Shown here piece after piece: positions 8,290 to 16,109 of a stretch of DNA of 64,000 bases. The notes under the pieces were generated by a model. It saw nothing but the letters and a program-made list of their open reading frames with translations, was not told the DNA's origin and did no database searches. This stretch comes from Lentzea pudingi (lineage in GTDB: Bacteria; Actinomycetota; Actinomycetes; Mycobacteriales; Pseudonocardiaceae). Position 1 is the stretch's first letter, and each line of letters opens with the position of its first letter. The translations under genes and the position numbers were made by a program. The stretch spans positions 1 through 64,000 of the forward strand of contig NZ_BMNC01000016.1 in NCBI RefSeq assembly GCF_014646255.1, written 5' to 3'.

Positions 8290-9065
8290 GCCTCCTCCTT
8301 CCCGAACGTCGCCCGCACCGTGCCGAGCCCGGTGATGGTCGCCTCGACCTCGTCGCCCGCCTGGACGGGCACGACGGGGCCGAGCGACCCGCTGAGCACG
8401 ACGTCACCGGCCCTGAGCGGGGCACCGAGCTCCGCGGCGGTCGTGGCGAGCCAGGCCAGCGCGGTCAGCGGATCACCCATGCAGTCCGCGCCGGTACCGG
8501 TCGAGCGCTCCACGCCGTTGACGCTGAGCACCATCGACACCTCCTTGGGCGCGACCTCGGCCAGCGTCCTCTCCTGGGCGCCGAGCACGTAGAGGCCGGC
8601 CGAGGCGTTGTCCGCGACGGTGTCGGCGAACGTGATGTCCCAGGCCTCGATCCGGCTGTCCACGACCTCCAGCGACGCCTGGACGTACCCGACGGCCTCC
8701 GCGACCTTCTCCTCGTTGAACGGGCCGTCCGCGAGATCCGCCTTCAGCACGAACGCCACCTCGGCCTCGACCCGCGGCTGCAACAGCCGGTGCGACGGCA
8801 GCACGTCGCCGTCCTTGAACGCCATGTCGTCCAGCAGCACCCCGAAGTCCGGCTGGTCCACACCGAGTTGCCGGCGCACCGCGGGCGAGGTGAGACCGAT
8901 CTTGCGCCCCACGGGTTCGGCGCCGTCCGCGACGCGTGCGGCGATGTTGTGCTGCTGGACCGCGTAGGCCTCGGCCTCGCCGATGATGTCCCGCACGGGC
9001 GCGCACGTGACCTTGTCGCGCGCCGCTTTCGCGAGGCGCTCCGCTGCAGTTCGGACTTCGCTCAT
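8286..9065 (-). CDS. mhpD: 2-oxopent-4-enoate (2-hydroxypentadienoate) hydratase
   Basis: A 259-residue member of the MhpD/HsaE hydratase family (FAA hydrolase fold). VGRKIGLTSPAVRRQLGV near residue 50 and the metal-binding PRVEAEVAFVL near residue 95 are diagnostic. It adds water to 2-hydroxypenta-2,4-dienoate, the product of the C-C hydrolase, to give the aldolase substrate. The ATG at 9065 is preferred to one three codons upstream. It leads the lower-pathway operon and diverges from the second IclR gene, with a palindromic operator between them. Confidence 0.93.
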   Translation of the reverse strand: MSEVRTAAERLAKAARDKVTCAPVRDIIGEAEAYAVQQHNIAARVADGAEPVGRKIGLTSPAVRRQLGVDQPDFGVLLDDMAFKDGDVLPSHRLLQPRVEAEVAFVLKADLADGPFNEEKVAEAVGYVQASLEVVDSRIEAWDITFADTVADNASAGLYVLGAQERTLAEVAPKEVSMVLSVNGVERSTGTGADCMGDPLTALAWLATTAAELGAPLRAGDVVLSGSLGPVVPVQAGDEVEATITGLGTVRATFGKEEA

Positions 9066-9107
9066 GCCGCACATCGTCGCGGTGTTCTTCGTGCTCGTGG
9101 GACTCAG

Positions 9108-9128
9108 GAGTTCCGCTGACCGGAACTC
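9108..9128. promoter_or_regulatory. Second IclR operator between mhpD and iclR
   Basis: A perfect 8-bp inverted repeat GAGTTCCG-N5-CGGAACTC in the 80-bp divergent region. It ends about 17 bp before the regulator start. A half-site of the first type, GGGACTC, lies at 9099-9105 beside it, hinting that both IclR proteins may read this region. Confidence 0.65.
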
Positions 9129-9145
9129 GGTGGCACGATCGAGTG

Positions 9146-9910
9146 ATGAGCGAGGTACCGAACACCCTGCTGGGCAAGGTGATGTCGGTGCTGAACGCCT
9201 TCGGAGCCGACGACGACGAACTCGGCTTCGCTGAACTGGGCAGGCGTACCGGCCTCCCGAAGGCGACCCTGCACCGCCTCCTGGGCGACCTGACCGACGT
9301 CCGCCTGCTCGACCGCGGCACGAGCGGCTACCGCCTGGGCGGCCACCTGTTCCAGCTGGGCATCCGCGCGTCGGTCGAACGCCGCCTGGTCGAGGTGTCC
9401 ACGCCGTACCTGGAAGACCTCTACGAACGCACCCACGAAACCGTCCACCTCGGACTCCTGGAAGGCCACGAGGTCGTCTACGCCGCCAAGATCGGCGGCC
9501 ACCGGCAGGCGTCGTCACCGTCACGGCTCGGCGGACGCATGCCGCTGCACGCGACCGCGATCGGCAAGGCCCTGCTCGCCCATGCCCAGCCGGCGTTGCG
9601 CACGGAGGTCCTGTCCGCTCCCTTGGCCCGCCGGACGCCGCGCACGGTCGTCACGCCCGGCATGCTCCGCCGGCAGCTGGCCACGATCCGGCAGACGGGG
9701 GTGGCCTACGAGTTCGAGGAGTCCCGGGTCGGCCTGGCCTGCGTGGCGGCGCCGGTGCTCGGCCACGACGGGGCGGTGGTGGCCGCGGTCAGCGTCGCCG
9801 GCCCGGCGATCCGGTTCGATCCCCGTGCGCACGCCGCCTCGGTGCACGCGGCGGCGACGGGCATCGCCCTGACCCTGATCCGGCGCGCGACGCTGTCGTC
9901 CGGCAACTGA
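9146..9910 (+). CDS. IclR-family transcriptional regulator
   Basis: A 254-residue IclR protein with a winged helix-turn-helix at about residues 10-65 (FAELGRRTGLPKATLHRLLG) and an effector domain beyond residue 75 with GRMPLHATAIGKALLA and VGLACVAAPVLGHDGAVV. It is divergent from mhpD with an operator-like palindrome between them, so control of the lower pathway is the natural inference. GTG 9143 and ATG 9146 are both possible starts. The stop codon forms the edge of an AT-rich motif belonging to a dispersed repeat. Confidence 0.9.
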   Translation: MSEVPNTLLGKVMSVLNAFGADDDELGFAELGRRTGLPKATLHRLLGDLTDVRLLDRGTSGYRLGGHLFQLGIRASVERRLVEVSTPYLEDLYERTHETVHLGLLEGHEVVYAAKIGGHRQASSPSRLGGRMPLHATAIGKALLAHAQPALRTEVLSAPLARRTPRTVVTPGMLRRQLATIRQTGVAYEFEESRVGLACVAAPVLGHDGAVVAAVSVAGPAIRFDPRAHAASVHAAATGIALTLIRRATLSSGN

Positions 9911-9924
9911 TATCCAATATATCG
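9908..9924. repeat. ATATAT-type motif, copy 1
   Basis: TGATATCCAATATATCG, the reverse complement of the motif at 22294-22310. Its TGA is the stop codon of the IclR gene. It is associated with the hairpin at 9948-9985. Confidence 0.6.
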
Positions 9925-9947
9925 GCGCCCGTTTTGTCCGACCTTAT

Positions 9948-9985
9948 GCAAAAGACGTTTGCGGACGACCGCAAACGTCTTTTGC
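9948..9985. repeat. Dispersed hairpin repeat, copy 1
   Basis: A 17-bp perfect stem (GCAAAAGACGTTTGCGG, 9948-9964, with 9969-9985) and a 4-nt loop, between two convergent genes. With the flanking ATATAT motif it forms an approximately 104-bp block (9908-10013) that is about 90% identical, in inverted orientation, to 22208-22310. It could end transcription from both sides. Confidence 0.75.
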
Positions 9986-10005
9986 AATGGGCGGGTAAGA
10001 GCAGG

Positions 10006-11013
10006 TCAGAAGGCTTTGACGTCGAGGTAAGCGCCGAACGTCCCGAGCCAGTGGTCGGCCATGTAGCCGTGCCCGCCGAACACGTAGCTCCACCCGGCCT
10101 CGCGGTGCGCGGCCGAGGCCGCAGAGGCCAGCGACACGTACCGGTGCCCGTCCGGCAGCGCCTCCGCGATCGCCTCCCAGTTCCAGGCGCGCGACAACGC
10201 GAGTCCGGCCAAGTGGGAGCCGTAGGGGTCGCTGGGGTCGTCGACCGGGAACGGCTCGCGCAGCACGCGCCACCGCTCCGACTCGAGCTCCGGCAGGTAG
10301 GCGTCCAACCAGTCCGCGAACTCCGCGGCGGGAAGGGCGCGGCGCATCAGGTCGGCGGTCGTCAGCGCGGGGGACAGGAAGTCGGCGGCGTCCGGCTCGA
10401 AGCCGCCGTACGCGACCTCGTCCCGGTGCCACCGCAGTGCGGCCTCGGCGCACGCGGAGACCAGTTCGGAGTCACCGTTCGCCTTGGCTGCGTCGCACAC
10501 GAGGCCGGTCGCGAACGCGGTGTTGCTGTGCGTGCCGGTGCGGATCGGCAGGCGCGCCACCGAGATCCACTCCAGCCAGCGGTCGCGCAGCACGTCCGCG
10601 ATCGGCGTCACCGACCACGGCAGGCCCGAGGAGCGCAGTTCGGCGTCGAGCAGCAGCAGCCACGCCCAGCCGTACGGGCGCTCCCAGTGCCGTCCGGACG
10701 GCGAGGCGAAGAACGCGGCCTCGGTGGCGCAGTTGTCGGGGGTGATCAGCTTGTCGAGGGCGTTGCGAGCCGTGTCCGCTCCCGCGAGAGAGGGACGCAG
10801 CCGCAGGAGGCGCACGGCGAGCCACGTCTGGTGCACGCACGAGTGCCAGTCGAACGACCCGGCGAACACCGGATGCAGCACCCGCTGCGGCACGAGCCGG
10901 TCGTCGCCGTCGATGACGTGCGTCCAATGGACCGGGTGGTCGCGCTGGATGTTGTCGACCGCGATGCCCAGCAACCGGGTCGCGGTGCTGTCATCCAATC
11001 GGGTGGCGTTCAT
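10006..11013 (-). CDS. DUF2891-family protein
   Basis: About 335 residues matching the DUF2891 pattern: an early HPVFAGSFDWHSCVHQTWL motif, then WERPYGWAWLL, a THSNTAFA segment and a C-terminal SYVFGGHGYMADHWLGTFGAYL. The repeated Trp/His-rich helices suggest an alpha/alpha-barrel-like fold, possibly acting on carbohydrate; this is inference. The ATG at 11013 is chosen; ATGs three and four codons upstream are possible. It is a single gene, convergent with the IclR gene and divergent from DAHP synthase. Confidence 0.8.
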   Translation of the reverse strand: MNATRLDDSTATRLLGIAVDNIQRDHPVHWTHVIDGDDRLVPQRVLHPVFAGSFDWHSCVHQTWLAVRLLRLRPSLAGADTARNALDKLITPDNCATEAAFFASPSGRHWERPYGWAWLLLLDAELRSSGLPWSVTPIADVLRDRWLEWISVARLPIRTGTHSNTAFATGLVCDAAKANGDSELVSACAEAALRWHRDEVAYGGFEPDAADFLSPALTTADLMRRALPAAEFADWLDAYLPELESERWRVLREPFPVDDPSDPYGSHLAGLALSRAWNWEAIAEALPDGHRYVSLASAASAAHREAGWSYVFGGHGYMADHWLGTFGAYLDVKAF

Positions 11014-11189
11014 GGCCCACATCATGCAATGCGGCACAGCGACACGGCAGAGGCCGGTAGTTGACGAGTAACAGACTTCACCCTGCCGGAGGTAACAGCG
11101 GCTACGCCGGATGACGCCCAGGCCGGCGGCCGGGGAGCGCTGACGGGCCCGGCCCGGTCTCTCAGTGTGGGACAACTAGGATGAGCAGC

Positions 11190-12578
11190 GTGAACTGGAC
11201 CGTGGACGTGCCCATCGACACGCTTCCCGAGCTTCCGCCGCTGCCTCCCGAGATGCGCAAGCGCCTGGACGACGCCCTGTCGCGCCCGGCAGCCCAGCAG
11301 CCCGAATGGCCCGACGCCGAACAGGTGCGTCGCGTGCGGACCGTGCTCGAGAGCGTGCCGCCGATCACCGTGCCCGCCGAGATCGACCGGCTGCACACCC
11401 AACTGGCGCAGGTCGCGAACGGTGAGGCGTTTCTCCTGCAGGGCGGTGACTGCGCGGAGACGTTCGCTGACAACACCGAGCCGCACATCCGCGCGAACAT
11501 CCGGACCCTGCTGCAGATGGCCGTGGTGCTGACCTACGGCGCGAGTCTCCCGGTGGTGAAGGTCGGCCGCATCGCCGGCCAGTACGCCAAGCCTCGTTCG
11601 TCGGGCATCGACGCCCTCGGCCTGCCGTCCTACCGCGGCGACATCATCAACTCCCTGGTCGCGACGCCCGAAGCCCGCGTCGCCGACCCCGGCCGCATGA
11701 TCCGCGCCTACGCGAACGCCGGCGCGGCCATGAACCTGCTCCGGGCGCTCACCGGCGCGGGTCTCGCCGACCTGCACCGCGTGCACGACTGGAACCGCGA
11801 CTTCGTGCGCACCTCGCCCGCGGGCGAGCGCTACGAGGCCCTGGCAGGCGAGATCGACCGCGGCCTCAAGTTCATGTCGGCGTGCGGCGTGAACGACCAG
11901 TCGCTGCACGGCACCGAGATCTTCGCCTCGCACGAGGCGCTGCTCCTCGACTACGAGCGCGCGCTGCTCCGCCTCGACACGACGGGCGACGAGCCCAAGC
12001 TCTACGACCTGTCGTCGCACTTCGTGTGGATCGGTGAGCGCACCCGTCAGCTCGACGGCGCGCACATCGCGTTCGCCGAGATGCTCGCGAACCCGATCGG
12101 CCTCAAGATCGGCCCGACGACGTCGCCCGAGATGGCCGTCGAGTACGTCGAGCGCCTCGACCCGCACAACAAGCCGGGCCGCCTGACGCTCATCTCGCGG
12201 ATGGGCAACCAGAAGGTGCGCGACGTGCTGCCCGCCATCATCGAGAAGGTCGAGGCCAGCGGCCACAAGGTCATCTGGCAGTGCGACCCGATGCACGGCA
12301 ACACGCACGAGTCGTCGACCGGCTACAAGACCCGGCACTTCGACCGCATCGTCGACGAGGTCCAGGGCTTCTTCGAGGTGCACCGCCGCCTCGGCACGCA
12401 TCCCGGCGGCATCCACATCGAGCTCACGGGCGAGGACGTCACCGAGTGCCTCGGCGGCGCCCAGGAGATCTCCGACCAGGACCTCGCCGGCCGCTACGAG
12501 ACGGCGTGCGACCCGCGCCTGAACACGCAGCAGTCGCTCGAGCTCGCGTTCCTCGTCGCCGAGATGCTGCGGTCCTGA
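11190..12578 (+). CDS. aroG: 3-deoxy-7-phosphoheptulonate synthase, class II
   Basis: This enzyme condenses phosphoenolpyruvate and erythrose 4-phosphate in the first step of the shikimate pathway. Characteristic class II blocks are GEAFLLQGGDCAETF, VKVGRIAGQYAKPRS, WIGERTRQLDGAH and WQCDPMHGNTHES. The GTG at 11190 gives 462 residues beginning VNWTVDV, like the M. tuberculosis enzyme, with GGATGAG before it; an ATG three codons upstream (11181) cannot be excluded. The neighbouring kinase and downstream gene order match the M. tuberculosis aroG region. Confidence 0.96.
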   Translation: MNWTVDVPIDTLPELPPLPPEMRKRLDDALSRPAAQQPEWPDAEQVRRVRTVLESVPPITVPAEIDRLHTQLAQVANGEAFLLQGGDCAETFADNTEPHIRANIRTLLQMAVVLTYGASLPVVKVGRIAGQYAKPRSSGIDALGLPSYRGDIINSLVATPEARVADPGRMIRAYANAGAAMNLLRALTGAGLADLHRVHDWNRDFVRTSPAGERYEALAGEIDRGLKFMSACGVNDQSLHGTEIFASHEALLLDYERALLRLDTTGDEPKLYDLSSHFVWIGERTRQLDGAHIAFAEMLANPIGLKIGPTTSPEMAVEYVERLDPHNKPGRLTLISRMGNQKVRDVLPAIIEKVEASGHKVIWQCDPMHGNTHESSTGYKTRHFDRIVDEVQGFFEVHRRLGTHPGGIHIELTGEDVTECLGGAQEISDQDLAGRYETACDPRLNTQQSLELAFLVAEMLRS

Positions 12579-12605
12579 CGGGTTTCCTGAAGACGAGCTG
12601 AAGAA

Positions 12606-12641
12606 CGAAGGGGCCCCGCGTCGAGAACGCGGGGCCCTTCG
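12606..12641. terminator. Terminator between aroG and the kinase gene
   Basis: A GC-rich hairpin with arms of 14-15 bp (12606-12620 with 12628-12641, one bulged base) and a 7-nt loop, followed by a short T-rich stretch. It lies between convergent genes and can serve both. Confidence 0.85.
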
Positions 12642-12652
12642 CTTTGCCCTGG

Positions 12653-14713
12653 TCAGAGGCCGACGATCGTGATCTCGGTGCCTCGCTGCACCCGCGTCCG
12701 CGGCGGGATCGACTGGTTCACGACGGTCGCGTTGTTGCTCTTGTTGAACTCGACCTTCACCTTCAGACCGGCCCGTTCGAGCTCCTCCTTGGCCTCCCGC
12801 ACCTTCTGCCGGGTGACGTCGGGGACCTCGACCTCGCGGTTGTTGTTCTCGTAGAACAACGTGACGCGCTTGTTCTGCGTCGGGTCCAGCACCGTGCCCG
12901 CCGGCGGGTCCGTCCGGACCACGCGCGACCCGTTGTTCTCCGGGCCGTCGTCACCGCTCGCGTCGACCGCCTCCAGACCGGCGCGCTGCAGTTCCGCGAA
13001 CGCCTCGTCCTTCGTCTTGCCCGTCACGTTCGGCACGGGCAGGCGCGGCGGCGGTCCCTTGCTCAGGATGAGCGTCACCGGGGCGTCGAGCGCGAGCGCC
13101 GTGCCAGGGCGTGGATCGAGACCCACGACCTTGCCGATCGGCACCGTGTCGTGGAACGCGTCCTTGGTGGGGTCCTTGACCGTCTTGAGGCCCGCGGTCT
13201 GGATCTCCTTGGTCGCGGCGTCCACCTCCGCACCCGCGGTGATGAACGGCACGACCGGCCTGCCGCGCGACACGACGAGCTTGACCTGCTCGTTCTTGCG
13301 CAGCTCCGCGCCGGGACCGGGGTCGGAGCTGATGACGGTGCCGTTGGGCACGTCGTTGGACGGCACCTTCTCGACCAGGCCCGTCAGGTCGGCCTTCGAG
13401 AGCAGCACCTGCGCGTTCTGCTCGGACTGACCGGCCACCGACGGCATCTCCGTGTAGCGGTTCGCGCCGACGTACCAGGTGAACAGGCCGATGGCGACCA
13501 CCACGACGGCGGCGACGGATCCCCAGATCGTGTAGAGCTTCTTGCGCCGCTTGCGTTCTTCCTCGAGCTTCTCGGCCTGCGTCTTCCGCTTCTGCGCGGG
13601 ACGGCGGCGCGGCGGCTCGGGCCGCTGCATCGTCCGCGTCGCCGAGGCTCCGGCGGGGAAGCCGGGAGGGGGCGTCGGCGGCCCCGTGTGGACCGTCGTC
13701 ATCGCCGCGGAGTTCAACCCCGGGTTCAGCCCGGGGTTCAGCGGCGGCTTCGGCACCACCGGCCTGGTCGCCTCGGCCACCGAGGGAGGAGTGGCGCCGA
13801 CGGCGACGGGAACCGGCCGCATGACGACCGTCCTGTCGTTCTCCGGCAGCGAACCGGGCACGGGCACCGGCTGCGGCGTGAGGCCCAGATCCGTGCCCAC
13901 GCGCTCCAGTTCGGCCAGGAACGCGTCGGCGTTCGCGGGCCGCAGCGACGGGTCGCGCCGCGTCGCCTTGCGCACCAGCGTGTCGAGCGCCAGCGGGATC
14001 TCCGGAACCGACGGGACGTCCGAGTTCACGTGCTGGTAGGCCACGGAGATGGCCGTCTCGCCGCGGTAGGGCGCCTGACCCGCCAGCATCTCGTAGAGCA
14101 CGATCCCGGCCGAGTAGACGTCACTGCGCGCGTCCGCGGCGCCCGTTTCCACCTGTTCGGGTGACAGATAGGCGACGGTGCCCAGGATCTCGCTGTCGCT
14201 CGTGACGCCGTTCTCGCCGATCGCGCGGGCCAGCCCGAAGTCCGCCACCTTGACCTGGCCACCGGGCCCGATCAGCACGTTCTCCGGTTTGACGTCCCGG
14301 TGCACGAGCCCGGCGCGGTGTGCCGCGCCCAACGCCGACAGGACCGGCCCGAGGATGCTCAACGCGACGGCGGGAGCGAGCTTGCCGCGCTGGTTGAGCA
14401 GGTCACGGAGGTTGCCGCCGTCGATCAGCTCCATCACCAGATACACCTGGTCACCGTCGACGCCCTGGTCGTGCACGGACACCACGGCCGGGTGGTGCAA
14501 CTGGGCCGCCGCCCGCGCCTCGCGCTCGAAGCGCAGCACGAACGAGGGGTCCGCCGTCAGATGCGGATCCATCACCTTGATGGCGACATCGCGATCGAGG
14601 CGAGTGTCACGACCTCGATAGACGGTGGACATGCCACCGCGCGCGAGCACGGAGTCCACCCGGTAGCGCTGCTCCAGCAGTCCACCCATCACGTTCGAAA
14701 CCGACCTCTCCAC
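12653..14713 (-). CDS. pknL: Ser/Thr protein kinase with PASTA repeats (PknL locus)
   Basis: A 686-residue receptor-type kinase. The kinase domain covers about residues 15-275, with ARGGMSTVY, the Lys in VAIKVMD, HRDVKPEN and DFGLA all intact. A juxtamembrane linker follows, then one membrane segment at about 391-414 and four extracellular PASTA repeats (about 420-686) that would bind peptidoglycan fragments. Gene position beside aroG and divergent from an Rv2175c-like gene matches M. tuberculosis pknL, whose product lacks PASTA repeats; the symbol is therefore positional. TACCAT lies 8 bases before the GTG, so the transcript may be leaderless. An ATG at 14689 is an alternative. Confidence 0.93.
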   Translation of the reverse strand: MERSVSNVMGGLLEQRYRVDSVLARGGMSTVYRGRDTRLDRDVAIKVMDPHLTADPSFVLRFEREARAAAQLHHPAVVSVHDQGVDGDQVYLVMELIDGGNLRDLLNQRGKLAPAVALSILGPVLSALGAAHRAGLVHRDVKPENVLIGPGGQVKVADFGLARAIGENGVTSDSEILGTVAYLSPEQVETGAADARSDVYSAGIVLYEMLAGQAPYRGETAISVAYQHVNSDVPSVPEIPLALDTLVRKATRRDPSLRPANADAFLAELERVGTDLGLTPQPVPVPGSLPENDRTVVMRPVPVAVGATPPSVAEATRPVVPKPPLNPGLNPGLNSAAMTTVHTGPPTPPPGFPAGASATRTMQRPEPPRRRPAQKRKTQAEKLEEERKRRKKLYTIWGSVAAVVVVAIGLFTWYVGANRYTEMPSVAGQSEQNAQVLLSKADLTGLVEKVPSNDVPNGTVISSDPGPGAELRKNEQVKLVVSRGRPVVPFITAGAEVDAATKEIQTAGLKTVKDPTKDAFHDTVPIGKVVGLDPRPGTALALDAPVTLILSKGPPPRLPVPNVTGKTKDEAFAELQRAGLEAVDASGDDGPENNGSRVVRTDPPAGTVLDPTQNKRVTLFYENNNREVEVPDVTRQKVREAKEELERAGLKVKVEFNKSNNATVVNQSIPPRTRVQRGTEITIVGL

Positions 14714-14781
14714 AGTGCGAGATGGTAAAGCTCAGGATGACCCGGTTGGCGGAAGGGCGTTCCCAGTTCGGTTATGGCATT

Positions 14782-15156
14782 GTGACCCCCGTGAGTGCGA
14801 TTCCTGCCGCTGCGGATGTATTGGCTGCCGACCTGGAGGTTCTTCCCCTCCCCGAGGTTGCCGACCGAATGGGGCTTCCGGTCACCCGGGTCCACCAACT
14901 GCTGCGCGACGGGCAACTGCTCGCCGAGCGGCGCGCCGGCGTCCTCGTCATCCCGGCGGCGTTCCTCGCTGCCGGGGCAGTGGTGAAGGGTCTGCCCGGC
15001 ACCATCACGGTGCTGCGCGACCAGAACTTCTCCACGGACGAGATCCTGCGCTGGCTCTTCACGGAGGACGAAAGCCTCCCTGGCACTCCGATCGAAGCAT
15101 TGCGCGGAGACCGTGGGCGCGAGGTAAAGCGCCGCGCGCAGTCCATGGGCTTCTAG
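14782..15156 (+). CDS. Rv2175c-like winged helix DNA-binding protein
   Basis: About 124 residues. LPEVADRMGLPVTRVHQLLRDGQL near residue 30 is a helix-turn-helix, followed by RAGVLVIPAAF and a C-terminal EILRWLFTEDESLPGTPIEAL block, with REVKRRAQSMGF at the end. This matches M. tuberculosis Rv2175c, a DNA-binding substrate of PknL, and the gene is divergent from the kinase as there. The start is uncertain: GTG 14782, GTG 14791, or an ATG at 14722 that would leave only 8 bp between the divergent genes. The shorter forms agree with the family N-terminus. Confidence 0.85.
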   Translation: MTPVSAIPAAADVLAADLEVLPLPEVADRMGLPVTRVHQLLRDGQLLAERRAGVLVIPAAFLAAGAVVKGLPGTITVLRDQNFSTDEILRWLFTEDESLPGTPIEALRGDRGREVKRRAQSMGF

Positions 15157-15171
15157 ACCACCGATCACGGC

Positions 15172-15210
15172 GGTTCCAGACGTCTCCGCAGGTGAGAGGC
15201 GTCTGGAACC
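15172..15210. terminator. Terminator hairpin between convergent genes
   Basis: An 11-bp perfect stem (15172-15182 with 15200-15210) whose inner CTC/GAG pairs extend it. It lies in the 77-bp gap between the Rv2175c-like gene and the phytoene synthase stop. Confidence 0.8.
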
Positions 15211-15233
15211 CTTGTGCCCGGCTAAAGCGGTGC

Positions 15234-16109
15234 TCACCTCGTCATCACACGTGCGATGAGGGCCTGAGCGGCGCCGGGCACCGCCACGGCCAGCCGCCGT
15301 GAGTTCGGCACGGCCACCCGCCGCCACAGCACCTCGCAGCCGACGAGCCCGAGGATGTCGCGATACAGCGTGTATGCAACGCGTACGCAGGGCCGCGACG
15401 CCGCCGACAGCATGCCGATGCCCGGCTCCGCAGACTGATACATCGCATGTGAGTGCGCGACTAGGTCATCGAGAGCCCTTTGCACCCGGTCGTTTGCGCG
15501 CTTCCGCAAACGACACCATTGCAAGAGCTCGCGGTCGACACCGTGCGCGGTTAGAACGTCTAACGGCAGGTAGACCCGGCCGCGGTCGAGGTCTTCACCG
15601 ACGTCACGCAGGAAGTTCGTGAGCTGGAACGCCGTCCCGAGCCTGGCCGCGTACGGCTCGGCCTCCTCGCGGGGCACGACGGTGCCGAGCACCGGCAGCA
15701 TCTGCAGCCCGATGACCTCCGCCGAACCGCGCATGTAGACGCCGAGCGCGCCGAGGTCCGCGTACTCGGTCACGCTGAGGTCCATCCGCATCGACGCGAG
15801 GAACTCGGCGAACAGCGACCTGTCGATGTCGTAGCGGCGTGTCGTGTCGGCCAGCGCGTGCAGGACCGGGTTCGACGGTTCCTCGTCGAGCAGCCGCTCC
15901 AGGCGGTCCAGTTCGCCCGCGCGGTCGGCCACCCCTGCGGCGTCGACGATCTCGTCGGCCCAGCGCGCGAACGCGTACAGCGCGTGCACCGCGGGCCGCT
16001 GCTCAGGCCGCAGCAGCGTCGTCGCCAGGAAGAACGTCCTGCCGTACCGCGCGTTCACCCGGCGGCAAGAGGCATAGGCGGGGCCCAGGTCCACGGTCCC
16101 GGGGTTCAT
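15234..16109 (-). CDS. crtB: Phytoene/squalene synthase family protein
   Basis: A 291-residue trans-isoprenyl diphosphate synthase of the head-to-head type. The two Mg-binding Asp motifs are present: DEIVD near residue 52 and DVGEDLDRGRVYLP near residue 170, the latter preceded by TAFQLTNFLRD. These enzymes join two geranylgeranyl (phytoene) or farnesyl diphosphates. The gene overlaps mptA by four bases (ATGA), with a geranylgeranyl-type diphosphate synthase gene just upstream, so substrate supply is co-encoded. No other carotenoid genes are in the window. It has no counterpart at this spot in the M. tuberculosis order. Confidence 0.88.
   Translation of the reverse strand: MNPGTVDLGPAYASCRRVNARYGRTFFLATTLLRPEQRPAVHALYAFARWADEIVDAAGVADRAGELDRLERLLDEEPSNPVLHALADTTRRYDIDRSLFAEFLASMRMDLSVTEYADLGALGVYMRGSAEVIGLQMLPVLGTVVPREEAEPYAARLGTAFQLTNFLRDVGEDLDRGRVYLPLDVLTAHGVDRELLQWCRLRKRANDRVQRALDDLVAHSHAMYQSAEPGIGMLSAASRPCVRVAYTLYRDILGLVGCEVLWRRVAVPNSRRLAVAVPGAAQALIARVMTR

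Noticed and set aside
7375..8425. A merged 684-codon frame covering the aldolase and more
   Set aside because: The upstream half is antisense-like low-complexity sequence overlapping the acetaldehyde dehydrogenase gene; the aldolase has its own ATG with an ATGA overlap.
9706..9987. Short peptides reading through the hairpin repeats (ANVFC- and KRLRTS-like)
   Set aside because: The same peptide words recur only because the hairpin DNA recurs; there are no ribosome sites and no conserved ends.
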